A DNA stretch of 64,000 bases from NCBI GenBank assembly GCA_027563935.2, contig CM050451.1, positions 32,813,565 through 32,877,564 of the forward strand. Reading direction: 5' to 3'. Below the pieces are notes generated by a model. The model had not been told where the DNA came from. It saw nothing but the letters and a program-made list of their open reading frames with translations, and ran no database searches. This stretch comes from Costus lasius. Taxonomy: Eukaryota; Streptophyta; Magnoliopsida; Zingiberales; Costaceae. This document shows positions 23,757-35,366 of this stretch, in pieces (position 1 is the stretch's first letter; each line of letters opens with the position of its first letter). The position numbers were made by a program, and so were the translations under genes.

Positions 23757-25152
23757 TGTAAGATCCAAGGATCTTAAGTTCTGGTAAGCATTATTTTGAT
23801 TTAAATAAAATTATTGACTATGATAATTTTATGTATTGGTTGTCAAATTATAGTTAATTAACTAGAAATTTTGGTTGTTAATTTATTGTAAATAAATTAG
23901 AGATTATTTATTTGATTGTTGGCTGATTTATGATAAATTATTATTGGTCGTTCATGATAAATTAATTAGGATTTATGGTTGTAAATTGTAAGTTAATTAA
24001 TTAGAACTTATTGGTTAATTAATTAGACCTTATTGGTTAATTAATTAAATTCTTATTGGATATTAATTAAATCCTTATTGGATTTGTGTTTAAGTGAAAT
24101 AATTAATTGGATATTAGATTTAAAATTCAAATTATTAGTTAAATGAATTAAGTCCTAATCGGATTAACTAATTGGATTTTAAAATTCGAATTTAGTTAGT
24201 TAAATGGGTTAAACCTATTTGAATTAATGGGTTAATGGGTTTAAAATTTTAAAATCCAAAGTTTAAGTGGGAATTGCGCTTAGGGTAAGAGTTTTTGGCG
24301 ATTTTGGCTTGAGGAAAATTGTGGGCGACGGCTTGAGAAGAAGTGGCGATTCTTGAAGAGTTTTGAGGTGATTTTCTTCATCTTCTTCCCTTGGCGATTT
24401 TTCCTTGAAGAGAAGAAATTCCTTTGGCGAGTTCTTGAAGATTTTTGGGCGACTTAAAAGCTTTAGACGATTTCTTTTGTGGAGAATTTTCGGTTTAAGA
24501 GGTGAGTGGTGTGTCTTTTCGATTCCTAGCAATTTGGTTGTATTAATTAATGAGTTAGATTGATTGGAAAGTTTTATCATGCTAAAAACCGAATTTGAGC
24601 CATTCATTTATGAAAACCGAAATTTGATATTAATCTTGATATTGTGGTTAACATGTTTACATGTGAATTGAATCTTGATATTTCTCCATGAAAAGTTAGT
24701 TTAGGGTATTTTCCATGAAAACCGAATTTAAGGCATATCTCCATGAAAACCGAATTTAGGGTAATTATTGTGTGGAGTTTAGGAAGCATTAAATCATTGA
24801 TCTTGAGTATGAAATTCTTGTTAACTAAGGTGTTAATTAAGGTGTATTTTTAAATTGATATTAGGTTTGAAACAGTGGGTTACATGTGTGATTTGTAAAG
24901 CAATTATGCTTTAATTTTATGTTGATTTTTGGGGCGCATGATAAATGTTATATGTCGAATTTTATGGATGCTTGATAAATTGCCAATAATGTTATGTTGT
25001 AAAACTCATGTTTATTTAATTAAGATCATGTAATCATGTTTGAGAACATTGGGTGATAATTTAGCAAAATTTCACTGAACTGACCAGCCTGAAATTTAAG
25101 GACTACACAATATTTGGTGATATTCGAATATAAAACATTATGTGTTATGTTA

Positions 25153-25236
25153 TGTGAATTCTGAACAATATGTGTGATCATGTGAATTCTGAACAATATG
25201 TGTGATCATGTGAATTCTGAACAATATGTGTGATCT
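25153..25236 (+). repeat. 28-bp unit, three tandem copies in the Gypsy-E LTR
   Basis: Copies at 25153-25180, 25181-25208 and 25209-25236, each TGTGAATTCTGAACAATATG plus eight bases; the first two are identical and the third differs at the last base. Confidence 0.95.
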
Positions 25237-25594
25237 TGTGAATTTTGAAAAAATTATGGGTTATGTGAAATTGGAAAATTATGTGATTATGTGATGGTTA
25301 GGACTAAGGCTAGGTGTAACTATGAACTCAAGGGGATAGTCCTTATGTGTTATGTTAAGGGTTTGAATTTCAGCCCTGTATTGTGATATGTGAGGAGGTT
25401 GATGTTCAGCCTGCCTATTATGATTATTGTGATGGGGGTTGATGTTCAGCCTGCCCGATATGATTTTTGTGATGACTATCCTAGAGTCTAGTTGACACTT
25501 AGGAGTCCACCTTTGTGAAATATGTTCACCTATGTGAAATATGAAATAAGATGTGTCTGTTGTCCAGTAGGAACCTTTTGGGAGAACGGGTTTT

Positions 25595-25800
25595 GACGCA
25601 AAGTGCCATGTCTTGGTCAGACAGGGGCCACCTCTTGATGTCATTACTCTTTATGTGACGGGGTGATATAAGACGCAAAGTGCCATGTCTTGATCAGACA
25701 GGGGCCACCTCTTGATGTCATCACTCTGATGTGTTATGGGGTGAGGGAGCAAAGTGCCACGTCGTGACCTGACGGGGGCCACCTCTTGATTCTACTCACT
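25595..25800 (+). repeat. About 75-bp unit, three diverged tandem copies in the Gypsy-E LTR
   Basis: Copies start near 25595, 25672 and 25747. Shared cores are GCAAAGTGCCA and GGGGCCACCTCTTGAT. The third copy is the most diverged. Confidence 0.9.
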
Positions 25801-26489
25801 ATCCATGTTTATGTGTTGCACGAGATTTTGCAGCTCCCAGTGCTTTGGCCAAGCCGGGTTAGACCATATTGGTCACTACTGAATATGCTGGACAACTAGG
25901 TTAATTAAGTATGGTGTGTTTAGTTGGTTTAAAATATATGTGTTTAATTGGGTTAGAGTAAAACTCTAGAACCTGAGTTTGTGAACATGAGTTTGTTATA
26001 TGCTAGTGTGTACATCTGACTGTTTATATGATTTCTGTTTCTTTATTTTGTTATATGTTGACATAATATTCTTGTTAAAGATTTTTAAAAATAATCTGCC
26101 TATATTTTTGAGTGTATGTTATGGATGGTCGATTTAGACTATCCACTCACTGGGCTGTGTAGCTCACCCCTCATTATTTTCAGGCATAGAGCAGGGGCGC
26201 ATTTCATGAGTAACATTGGCGTGGATATTATGTTTGCTGCTTAAGAACTTTTATGCTAAAATTTTCTGGGACCGGTTGTGGCTAAACCATATGATTTATA
26301 TGAACTATGTGAACCATGTGATGTGAACCATGTGAACTATGTGAATTTGTGTTGCCAGATTGTGGCAGTTAACTGAGTTTGATTTTGTGTCACCGCGGGC
26401 TTCAGCCTGGTTTCGGTGTTTGGTGTCAGTTTATAAAAAATCGATTTTTGTGGATTTGTTTTGAAATTGAAGTTGATGTGTATTTTTGC

Positions 26490-26659
26490 AATCGGTTTTG
26501 ATACAACTGTAACTTGCATATGTCTAGTGCAAGTATTGCCTGGTGGCAGGTACCTTTATGGATTTTATGAATTTTAATCGGTTTTGATATAACTGTTGCC
26601 TTGCATATGTCTAGTGCAAGGATTGCGTGGTGGCAGGTACCCTTACGAGATTTATGAGA
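26490..26659 (+). repeat. About 86-bp tandem duplication in the Gypsy-E LTR
   Basis: Two copies at 26490-26575 and 26576-26659 share AATCGGTTTTGATA, CATATGTCTAGTGCAAG and GGTGGCAGGTACC. Confidence 0.9.
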
Positions 26660-26825
26660 TTTGAGTTTTGTGAATTTGTGTGTATGGATTTATGGAAATT
26701 TTTCAGATCGTGTTTTCTTGAACTCGGTTTTACCTAGCATATGATCGATCTTATATGAAACATCCTGTATCATTTGTGAATTGTGCCATTTGTTTGGGGT
26801 TAAGAATGTGGGATGTTACAACACT

Positions 26826-26948
26826 TATTGCGGCAGACAATGTAACAAACTGAATAACAACCATTGCCTTTATAAACATAAGAGTTTATACATGATACTG
26901 AAAGAATCCCAAGGCCTCAAACATTAGCCTTAAGGGCATACCCCAACA
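26826..26948 (-). repeat. 5' LTR of Copia-C, smaller piece
   Basis: It resumes the LTR after the Gypsy-E block and matches 13971-14093, ending at the LTR start TGTTGGGG on the minus strand. The right TSD of Copia-C, GCACA, follows at 26949-26953. Confidence 0.93.
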
Positions 26949-26953
26949 GCACA

Positions 26954-28077
26954 CCTTGATACTTGAGTTCTCGTATTGATCGGGAAGCCTTATGATCGAG
27001 TTATTGGATAACTCGGATCTAATTGGGAGATTTCATCAGCGCCAATGGGCCTGATGAGATGGAAGAATGTTATTGGAGCTAAACTTCATTTTTGGCAGGT
27101 TGACCCGTATTTGACCATGGTTGGTCACATTTGGATTAGGGTTGCATTGGATTGGATCCAAGTGCTTAATCAACCTATGCAATGATGTTTGGGCTAGCTA
27201 ATTATCCAATGAGGCCCAATAACAAGTTCTCATGAAGAGATGAGAGGCTAAAAGGGTATAATGGGGAGAAACATGAACCATTAGGCGCCTAGGGGCATAA
27301 TGGGGTCATGTTGGCGCCTTTGCTTCATTATGGAAGTAAAGGGCGCCTCCCCCTCTCTTCCTAGGATGGAATGCATGCCTCTATGGCATTGCTTGAGGCG
27401 CAAGGCAAGGCCTTGGCGCACAAGGAAAGGCGTGGGAACAAAAGGTAAGGTTGAATGAGAATTATGGAAATGTCTTGGAGACTTTCCTTATCTCAAACCT
27501 CCTCATCCTAGCCCTACACTTGTCATGATCCTAGCCATTACCCTAACCGCCTCTTGCCCTATAAATATGACCCTAGTCGCCCCTCTTGTGTGAAATTAAT
27601 TCCTTGAAGGCGTGAACACAAGGAGAGGGGCGAGTGCTTGGAGCAAAGGGCGCATCTTCCTTCTTCCATAACCACAAGCCACTTCTGCCTTTCCTCTTGG
27701 CGCAAGGAACATTAGTGCTTGGCGTTTTTGGATAGTCTTCCTTCTTCTCTTGGCGCATCATCTTTCTTGGTGGCGCAAGTGAAGTAGAGTATCTCCCTAA
27801 GGCTTGGATCTTCTTCCCGAGGCTAGCACCGGGCGTGGAAGAAGAGAACTCAAGAGATCCGTGTGTGCGAGACTGCAGAGGGCGAACACTTGGGCGCCTT
27901 CATCGACATCGCTCTACATTGCTCTTAAGGTATTTTCTAACTCATCGTGTCGACTCCCTTGCATGCGATCTTCACTGGGTTTTTGGGACTGGCCTGTTTC
28001 GGGGACATTCTTCCGCTGCGAAAAAATGTATGTCCATAACTCTGAAAATTGTAAAATGCCTCCGGGGTTTCCCAACA
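26954..28077 (+). repeat. Copia-B 3' LTR, right piece
   Basis: It rejoins 12404 after removal of Copia-C and one TSD copy and ends GGGGTTTCCCAACA. The Copia-D LTR carries the same segment reversed at 31664-32790. It is rich in GGCGC motifs. Small frames near 27804-28185 run out of the LTR and are not treated as genes. Confidence 0.9.
27559..27567 (+). promoter_or_regulatory. TATA box of the Copia-B LTR promoter
   Basis: CTATAAATA lies in the middle of the LTR, and the Copia-D LTR has the same string at 32165-32173 on its own strand. The position fits a U3/R promoter of an LTR element. The start site cannot be seen. Confidence 0.6.
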
Positions 28078-30002
28078 CATACCTCGTATGGTATTTTGGA
28101 GACACTCTTGGATGGAACATTATTCAGTATTAGAGAAGCTATTTCTAGTGCATGCCCCCAGAATGATGAAGGTAGAGTTGCATGACTCATCATGGATCGA
28201 ACCATATCCAATAAAGTTCTATTTCTCCTTTCAGACACACCATTACATTGAGGTGTTCCAGGAGGAGTGAGTTGGGATATGATCCCACACTCTCTCAGAT
28301 AGTCAAAGAACTCACCACTCAGGTATTCTCCACCTCGATCTGATCAAAGAGCTTTAATGGATCTTCCAAGCTGGTTCTCTACTTCATTCTTGAACTCCTT
28401 GAATTTCTCAAAGGATTCAGATTTATGTCTCATTAAGTAGACATAACCATACCTACTGAAGTCATCAGTAAAGGTAATGAAGTAGCTGTACCCTCCTCTG
28501 GCTTGTTTATTGAAGGGCCCACACACATCAGTATGTATGAGATCCAATAAACCTTCTGCCCTCTCACCAATCTTGGTGAAGGGCGCCTTTTTCATCTTCC
28601 CTAATAAACAAGGTTCACAAGTATCAAATTCCTCCAAGGAACTTGAATCTAACAGTCCATTTGCATGGAGTTGTTGGATGCGATTCTTGTTTATATGGGC
28701 TAATCGACAGTGCCATAGGAAAGCACCAACTGAACCACTCAGTTTGGTCCTCTTATTGTTTATGTTACAAATAGAACTTTCCATATCCAAGATATATAGA
28801 CCATTGCACAAAGTACCCTTCCCATAGAACATATTTGCAAATGAAAAAGAACAGGAGTTCTTATTTATTTCAAATTTAAATCCTTTCCTCGCCAAGCAAG
28901 GAATGGATACAATATTCTTTGTTAGCGAAGGTACACAAAAGCAATTGTCTAGTTCTAATTGAAGTCCAGAAGGCAAGGAGAGAGTCAGAACGCCTACAGC
29001 AACAGCAGCAACCTGTGCCCCGTTTCCAACGCGTAGGTCAATCTCTCCAGGCTGCACCGATCTACTTTTCTTGAGCCCCTGCATATTTGTACAAATATGA
29101 GCTCCACATGCGGTATCCAATACCCATGACATAGAAGTAGAAAGGTTGACTTCTGTAACATAAATACCTGAGCTAGAAGTTAAGGCCAAGCCTTTCTTCT
29201 CCTCATTCTGAAGCTGCCTGCAGTCCCTTCTCCAGTGGCCCTGCTCGCCACAGTGGAAACACCTTTGTTCCTTTGACTTCTTCGCCCTTTTCTTCAGTGC
29301 TTTGGTAGGACCTCTGGCACTGCTCTTAGCACGTGCCTTACCCTTCTTCTTTATCTTCTTGGTCGCAGGGACCAAAAGAACAGAATTGGGTTTGGTCTTA
29401 CCTATCTCTCGCTCGGCTGTTTGGAGCATATTCATCAATTCCTCCCGTGTGCACTCAATCCGGTTCATGTTGAAGTTAATGATAAACGGACTGAAGCTAG
29501 GGGGCAGGGAATGAAGAATAAGATCCACAACTAGCTCGTTGTCTATGGTGTGTCCCAGTCTCCTGAGATGATCCACATTCCCAATGAGTTTGAGAACATG
29601 GGGTCTCACTGGTGCACCTTCAGACAACTTGCACCGAAAGACTGCTTTGGCGGTGTCAAATCTCTCAGTTCTAGCCTGAGCCTCGAACATCTGTTTCAGA
29701 CGAGTAATCATCTGAAAAGCGTTCTGCTCCTCATATTGCACCTGCAGTTCAGGTGCCATACTGGCTAGCATAAGACATGCAACCTCCAAAGAGTCATCCT
29801 GATGATTTCTATAAGCATCTCTGTCTGCCGTTCGGGCATTAGGCGGAGGAGCCGCAGGAAGAGGCTGTTCAAGGACATACAGCTTCTTCTCGAGCTTGAG
29901 GACTATCCTCAAATTCCGATGCCAGTCCATAAAGTTAGATCCAACTAACTCATCCTTATCAAGGAGTGATCGCAGTGATAATCCGCCAGTGTTCATAGCC
30001 AT
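28078..30002 (-). pseudogene. Copia-D gag, protease and integrase, truncated
   Basis: ATG at 30002 (MAMNTGGLSLRSLLDKDELVG) opens 552 codons: gag, zinc knuckle CFHCGEQGHWRRDC, aspartic protease VLDTACGAHIC, GAG-pre-integrase (LWHCRLAHINKNRIQQLH) and the integrase N-terminal half. A stop (TGA, 28344-28346) lies where Copia-B has Leu in LLSDRGG. The frame continues past the stop to SKIPYEV, where the Copia-B LTR cuts it. The Trp of PQWNG is Cys here. Reverse transcriptase and RNase H are outside the window. Not functional. Confidence 0.92.
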
Positions 30003-31650
30003 TGTTCTACAACACCCTAGAAGAACAGATTAGTACTACTTCGAATCATTTAAACTGGACTTGTTTTAAATGACCATGGCTCCCACTATTTTAAATTCGA
30101 ATTAACAACCCACAAAGTCAATCGGGAAGTTTAAGACTTCCTAGTGAGATGGGATCCTTATTTCACATGAGGCTTTGTGTCCCACGAGGGTGGGATGAGA
30201 TGCACAAAGTAACCCATGCTTCCTAAGGTGGGCGCGCCGGCCGGTTGCTCCAAGCAACTCCCCTTGTTGAGACAGTCTGGGCATTTCATGTCCAGCGAGG
30301 GCTGGATACAACATGAAACCTTTACCTCTCAACGATGCCTCTAGACTTTCACCATGTGCCCAGCACATGTGAACTTCTAGTCAGGTCCATTCCTAACCGT
30401 TATGCCCAGGGCCAACGAGTTTCCTTGCGATGGCACGCCCAGGTTAAAACTGGACTGGGGAAACCATTGCCACCACGCAGTTTCTAAAGATAAGTGGGTG
30501 TGTCCCACGAGGGTGGGAAACAATTCACAACTCCACTGATCGATAGCTTAGTGAGGGCTACGCGTTAGAAGGCTACCAGACTTGATATTTTAATTGAGGG
30601 TTTTTGTTTAAGGTCTCATCATTTCAGTTTTATCTTATGTCTATCATTACAGGCATGCAATCCTATAGTGATAACATAACGGTAAAACATTTCAGGTATG
30701 CTTCTGCAGATAATAATAAAAGCAGTAAAGGATGATGTGATCATATCCTATACAAGACATTGAACCAATCCATGCCATGAAATAGGTTCAACTCTTGTCC
30801 TAGAACTCAAGCCCCAAAACTAGACCTAGCCTAGCCGACCTCTAGCTTGAACTTCAAGGTTGGCTCCAAGGTCCTTCTCTCATGGTTTAGCTCTCAAACC
30901 GTAGAGGAATACTTTCAAAGTTCCCCATAGGTTCGGCCAATGCCATGGTCTTCCTCCAAGGAAGATGCGCCACCATGCAAGGGGACAAGACCTTTTTCGC
31001 CACCAAGCAACCAAGCACCAGCTTGCATGCGCCACCTTGCATGCTTGCGCCATCAAGCAAGATGCGAGCATCAAGGTCCAAGAAGGATGCGCCTAGCCCT
31101 TAATCTTCCTCTTAATTTTTTTTACAAAAATAATGAAAAAGATGGCACGCAGGCCGCACAAGGATACATCGCAGGCATGCAAGAGGGGGGCTTGACTAAT
31201 GATCACAACACCATGCACAATCAAGGTATTTGCTCATGCAATTCTACATGCTCATGAAAAACATAAAATCTGAAATTTTACTTTTTCATAAAACCAGTTT
31301 CTTTTTCTCATCTTCTTCTCACAAGTCTTTTGGTTTATTGCGATTTATTTTTCATGATGATTTCAGAGATCCTTTCGGCTGGCAATTTTGTCAGATCAAG
31401 AGACTTGGCCAGTCCGAAGACACAATGCCCGTCCTACTTGACAAAATTACGTGCGCCTTTGATCTTTAAATCAAACAAGAAAAATAGTCCAAAAATTCCA
31501 AAAGAGATTGAGAGGATGATAGAAACAAGAAACCCTAATTTTTCTACTTTCAGAAAAACGATTGCCATGCATCATGCTATTTACGAAAATAGAGATATGG
31601 CATGTGAGCATGGAAGAAAAGCATAAAACATCGTTCGAGTCTTGCAAGTC
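30003..31650 (-). other. Copia-D untranslated leader with three stem-loops
   Basis: No supported gene. On the minus strand, in order: TCCCACCCTCGTGGGA (30503-30518), TCCAGCCCTCGCTGGA (30291-30306) and TCCCACCCTCGTGGGA (30180-30195). Each is a 6-bp stem with a CCTC loop. Compared with Copia-A and C, the second stem changes CCAAC/GTTGG to CCAGC/GCTGG and the third CGC/GCG to CAC/GTG, so pairing is kept. Confidence 0.7.
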
Positions 31651-31662
31651 GCTCTGATACCA
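31651..31662 (-). promoter_or_regulatory. Primer binding site of Copia-D
   Basis: On the minus strand TGGTATCAGAGC lies one base from the 5' LTR end. Confidence 0.9.
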
Positions 31663-31663
31663 C

Positions 31664-33612
31664 TGTTGAGAAACCCCGGGGACATTTTACAATTTTCAGA
31701 GTTATGGACATACATTTTTCGCAGCGGAAGAATGTCCCCGAAACAGGCCAGTCCCAAAAACCCAGTGAAGATCGCATGCAAGGGAGTCGACACGATGAGT
31801 TAGGAAATACCTTAAGAGCAATGTAGAGCGATGTCGATGAAGGCGCCCAAGTGTTCGCCCTCTACAGTCTCGCACATACGGATCTCTTGAGTTCTCTTCT
31901 TCCACGCCCGGTGCTAGCCTCGGGAAGAAGATCCAAGCCCTAGGGAGATACTCTACTTCACTTGCGCCACCAAGAAAGATGATGCGCCAAGAGAAGAAAG
32001 AAAACCGCCCAAGCCGCCAAGCCCTAGATCTCCTTGCGCCAAGAGGAAAGGAGGAAGAGGCTTGCGGTTATGGAAGATGCACCCTTTGCTCCAAGCACTC
32101 GCCCCTCTCCTTGTGTTCACGCCTTCAAGGATTAATTACATACAAGAGGGGGCGACTAGGGTCATATTTATAGGGCAAGAGGCGGTTAGGGTAATGGCTA
32201 GGATCATGACAAGTGTAGGGCTAGGATGAGGAGGTTTGAGATAAGGAAAGTCTCCAAGACATTTCCATAATTCTCATTCACCCTTACCATTTGTTCCCAC
32301 GCCTTTCCTTGTGCGCCAAAGCCTTGCCTTGCGCCTCAAGCAATGCCATAGAGGCATGCATTCCATCCTAGGAAGAGAGGGGGAGGCGCCCTTTACTTCC
32401 ATAATGAAGCAAAGGCGCCAACATGACCCCATTATGCCCCTAGGCGCCTAATGGTTCATGTTTCTCCCCATTATACCCTTTTAACCTCTCATCTCTTCAT
32501 GAGAACTTGTTATTGGGCCTCATTGGATAATGAGCTAGCCCAAACATCATTGCATAGGTTGATTAAGCACTTGGATCCAATCCAATGCAACCCTAATCCA
32601 AATGTGACCAACCATGGTCAAATACGGGTCAACCTGCCAAAAATGAAGTTTGGCTCCAATAACATTCTTCCATCTCATCAGGCCCATTGGCGCTGATGAA
32701 ATCTCCCAATTAGATCCGAGTTATCCAATAACTCGATCATAAGGCTTCCCAATCAATATGAGAACTCAAGTATCAAGGTGTGCGACCCTGTAGGTTCCTC
32801 TGACGCTGGCAGTGCTGACCAAAGGTCATCACAAGCAGTGAGTGGCACCTAGCAGTGCATCGCTGCTACCCAGGTCGTTGGAATGGATATCGACATCGAC
32901 ATCCCCATCATCGCAACTAGGTACAGATGCATTACAGTCTCTTTGCCGTACTGATATCCGATTGGACAAGTGTGTCACCACTTGTTTTCATCCAATCACA
33001 TGGCTATGACTAAAACAGGTTCTCACCTGGGTATGGCCATACACTCTCAGTCATAGAACCATAAAGGAGCTCCATGGATATCATACTTCCTTAGGGAAGG
33101 GGCAAATCCTATGTCTGTCCATTGATCTTCTCATATGGGTTGTGACATGCTCAATAACAACCGTTATGACCTCCCAGCTACGACAAGGTGTTAGGTTGTA
33201 TCAAAGCAAGTCCCTAACCATATAGAATGATTAATGACCTCAAGTCAAGGGATCAATGCATCTCCTGTCACTTATGAGGATAACTCATGACACCAAGTCA
33301 TAGCCTCATAGCGGGTCTATCCAGTATATCCCCAATGATATACCCATGTGTCTGCGTTAGCACCACGTGCCTAACCAGCCCACATACCAGTCTCACAAGT
33401 ACCATAGCTGTCCCATATCCACTAAGGTACATCGACTGGGGATTATAATTCGAGCATAGATCCAATCTGTCTCCAGGAACATTATCATGTAAGTACACAA
33501 TCGCAGGTGTAGTCAAACAATGATAACGACAATGCCAGAATGATATATAAATATCAGTGTCAAGTAGTACATGAGTTGACCAAAACTAGGTCCTAGGGCA
33601 TATACACCAACA
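31664..33612 (-). repeat. 5' LTR of Copia-D
   Basis: 1949 bp. Read on the minus strand it starts TGTTGGTGTATATGCCC and ends GGGGTTTCTCAACA. It matches the rejoined Copia-B 3' LTR. A TATA box, CTATAAATA, lies at 32165-32173 on the minus strand. Confidence 0.92.
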
Positions 33613-34571
33613 GTTACATGGTACCAAAGCTCCCCAATCCCCAAGGCATTATCACATTCCAGATGCACCCACTTACAACAAGATCATTGTCAAGCAAGGA
33701 GTCAACATTACCAAGCAAGGAGTCAACACCAGCTAAGACATACTTTCGGCTAGCAATTATCAAACCAAATCAAGCTATAACTAGGCAACCACTGCTAGCA
33801 TTCCCACATTCAACCTATCATCAAATCATGTTTACAAAGTTACCATTGATCAAGACGAAAGGAGTCACCTGCAAGCCACCAACAGTGAGTGCCATGTCAA
33901 TCCAACTATCACAAGAAATCTAGCATGCACAAGACATATTTCCAGCTCAGCCTTAGCACCGATCACAGCCACCAATCAAGTTAAAGAAGGAAACCAAAGT
34001 TCTGCAACGAGGAGAATGCCAAAGGTCATCTGAAAATGTAAATGTTGGGAGTTTTCGATTTTAAGTCCATGTAATTTGAACACTGTAGTTAGTTGATGTT
34101 ATTATGAAAAATACCTTTGAGATAGCTCTTCGCTCCTTGTTGAGGGAGAGCCTTAGGCCCCTTGTGTCCGATTGAGGGTTAGCCATTAGCCCCTCCTTCT
34201 TGAACCTTTGAGGGTGAGCCGGAAGGCCCATCACCTCTTCCACCGCACGTTCCCCATCCTGTTGAGTTTCCTTGTCATCTGAAGAGTTGATAGCTGCTAA
34301 TGCTTGCTGGCAAGTGGAACCGAAAGAAGTTGAACCACATTCCAGAACCAGCTGTGAGACAAACAGCGAACAACTGCTGAACAGCCGAAGAGGGAATTAG
34401 GCCCCCTTCCCCTAAAGGGGGCCTCAGGTGTCTTTAGTCCCAACTTCTCTTGCACCTTGAATCGCATGATAAACTCATCCTCTAACTAGGAACCTAGTTT
34501 ATATTTAATAGAACCATCATTTTAAGAACCACATACCTAAGGGGATTCTAGGGTAAAATCATCCTTCATCA
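33613..34571 (+). repeat. 5' LTR of Gypsy-H, left end missing
   Basis: It matches 48241-49178 of the 3' LTR; the first ~340 bp are absent because Copia-D was inserted there. It ends CCTTCATCA. The two LTRs are clearly more diverged than those of A, C or G. Confidence 0.88.
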
Positions 34572-34572
34572 G

Positions 34573-34584
34573 TGGTATCAAAGC
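34573..34584 (+). promoter_or_regulatory. Primer binding site of Gypsy-H
   Basis: TGGTATCAAAGC, one base after the LTR. It differs by one base from the TGGTATCAGAGC site in Gypsy-G. Confidence 0.8.
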
Positions 34585-35366
34585 AACCCTTAGGTGCTCT
34601 ATTTTCATGTGCTGATAGCTTTGGTTTATGCTGAGAACAAATTTTTACTGAAAATTTTATTGCAATTTCTGCACTATCACTGTTCGCTGAATTTCCCCTA
34701 TCTGGTTTCTGAACTTTGTTTTCTGGTTTCGGGTTGTCTTGCTACTGGAGTTGCGCTTTGACATCTATTGATATCTATCTCTAATTTACTGCATTGTGTG
34801 TTAAGATTTCTGCTGAGTTAGGAGACCTCTGGGTGCTGATTTCTGTTACCGAAATTTCAGATGATATACTGTAGCTTACCATTGCATCTCTCTAATATTT
34901 CATGAACTGGTGTCATATATTCATTGTGAGCTAAAAATCCTGAATCCTGCTGCAATAATACCCGATAGTAGATTAAAGTCCCCATCTATTATTGCTGAAT
35001 TACCATCAAATATCAATTGTTAATTGATACCTGAAATATCTAAATTTGCATACTGTCGCACTTATTTCCTACTGTTACTGTAGCTTACCAGTTTGGATCA
35101 CCTGATAATCTACCGAATACTGTGCTGTGTGATATTTTGATTACTTCAAAATTCCCACTTGCTACTAAACCTGCACATTAGTCACATTATTAGCAAAACT
35201 TGTGCTCATCATCACCATTCCTTGATTTTTAAGCTAGCTGATACATCTCATTCTATTTGCTTGCATTGACTTTACTTGACACCTGCCTATAATTGATTTG
35301 CTATCACTTTCCTCCTATTAGAATTCACTTACTGGCCAATATATTGAGCGTTATTGACTTACCACC
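34585..35366 (+). other. Gypsy-H leader
   Basis: About 780 bp of AT-rich sequence between the primer site and gag. I see no gene and no clear structure. Confidence 0.6.

Larger units (their letters stand above)
21411..26820 (+). mobile_element. Gypsy-E composite: palindrome plus 5'-truncated chromovirus
   Basis: The inserted block begins TGTTAGAGTC and ends GGGATGTTACA, so it has TG...CA outer ends. It is flanked by a perfect TSD, ACACT (21406-21410 and 26821-26825), inside the Copia-C LTR; the uninterrupted Copia-C copy near 13961 reads straight across. The right part is a Ty3/Gypsy RNase H-integrase-chromodomain gene, a purine tract and a 3.06-kb 3' LTR. The 5' LTR, gag, protease and reverse transcriptase are missing. 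In their place is a 406-bp palindrome. The LTR itself starts TGTAAGATCC, which is not the left terminus of the block. Confidence 0.85.
23757..26820 (+). repeat. 3' LTR of Gypsy-E, about 3.06 kb
   Basis: It starts TGTAAGATCC and ends GGGATGTTACA, next to the right TSD. It is AT-rich (strongly so from 23780 to 25100) and has no supported gene. Internal tandem repeats are listed separately. There is no second LTR in the window to compare it with, so the left boundary rests on the purine tract and the TG dinucleotide. Confidence 0.85.
12405..26948 (-). mobile_element. Copia-C, nearly intact Ty1/Copia element, reverse orientation
   Basis: A full element on the minus strand: 3' LTR 12405-14093, coding region 14114-17998, leader, primer site, and a 5' LTR at 19845-21410 plus 26826-26948, split by Gypsy-E. 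Both LTRs are 1689 bp once E is removed and differ at about nine bases by eye. The TSD is TCACA (12400-12404) and GCACA (26949-26953). It lies in the 3' LTR of Copia-B. It is the best preserved Copia in the window, with only two in-frame stops. Confidence 0.95.
1..28077 (+). mobile_element. Copia-B, Ty1/Copia retrotransposon, right-hand part, with nested insertions
   Basis: This element enters from the left edge of the window in its integrase domain and runs to the end of its 3' LTR. Its own sequence is 1-760, 9861-12404 and 26954-28077; the rest is inserted Copia-A and Copia-C. Joining 760 to 9861 keeps the pol reading frame, and joining 12404 to 26954 gives an LTR of about 1958 bp that matches the LTR of Copia-D (1949 bp). 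Its right end (28077, ending CAACA) abuts the integrase gene of Copia-D in the opposite strand, so B was inserted into D; the expected right TSD is CATAC at 28078-28082. The 5' LTR and gag lie outside the window. Confidence 0.9.
28078..33612 (-). mobile_element. Copia-D, Ty1/Copia element cut by Copia-B
   Basis: A minus-strand element whose 5' LTR (31664-33612), primer site, leader and gag-to-integrase gene are present. Its 3' half lies beyond the left edge because Copia-B was inserted in its integrase gene. Its LTR and proteins match Copia-B, so B and D belong to one family in opposite orientation. The right end abuts a Gypsy-H LTR cut at a site where the intact H LTR (near 48240) continues; the expected right TSD is GTTAC at 33613-33617. 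Confidence 0.88.

Noticed and set aside
27804..28270. Frames running across the Copia-B/Copia-D junction as a fusion gene
   Set aside because: They join noncoding LTR to antisense integrase sequence; no coherent protein.
28078..33612. B and D as two halves of one inverted element
   Set aside because: Both contain the integrase segment from DVCGPFN to KIPYEV/RIPYEV with different substitutions, so they are separate copies.
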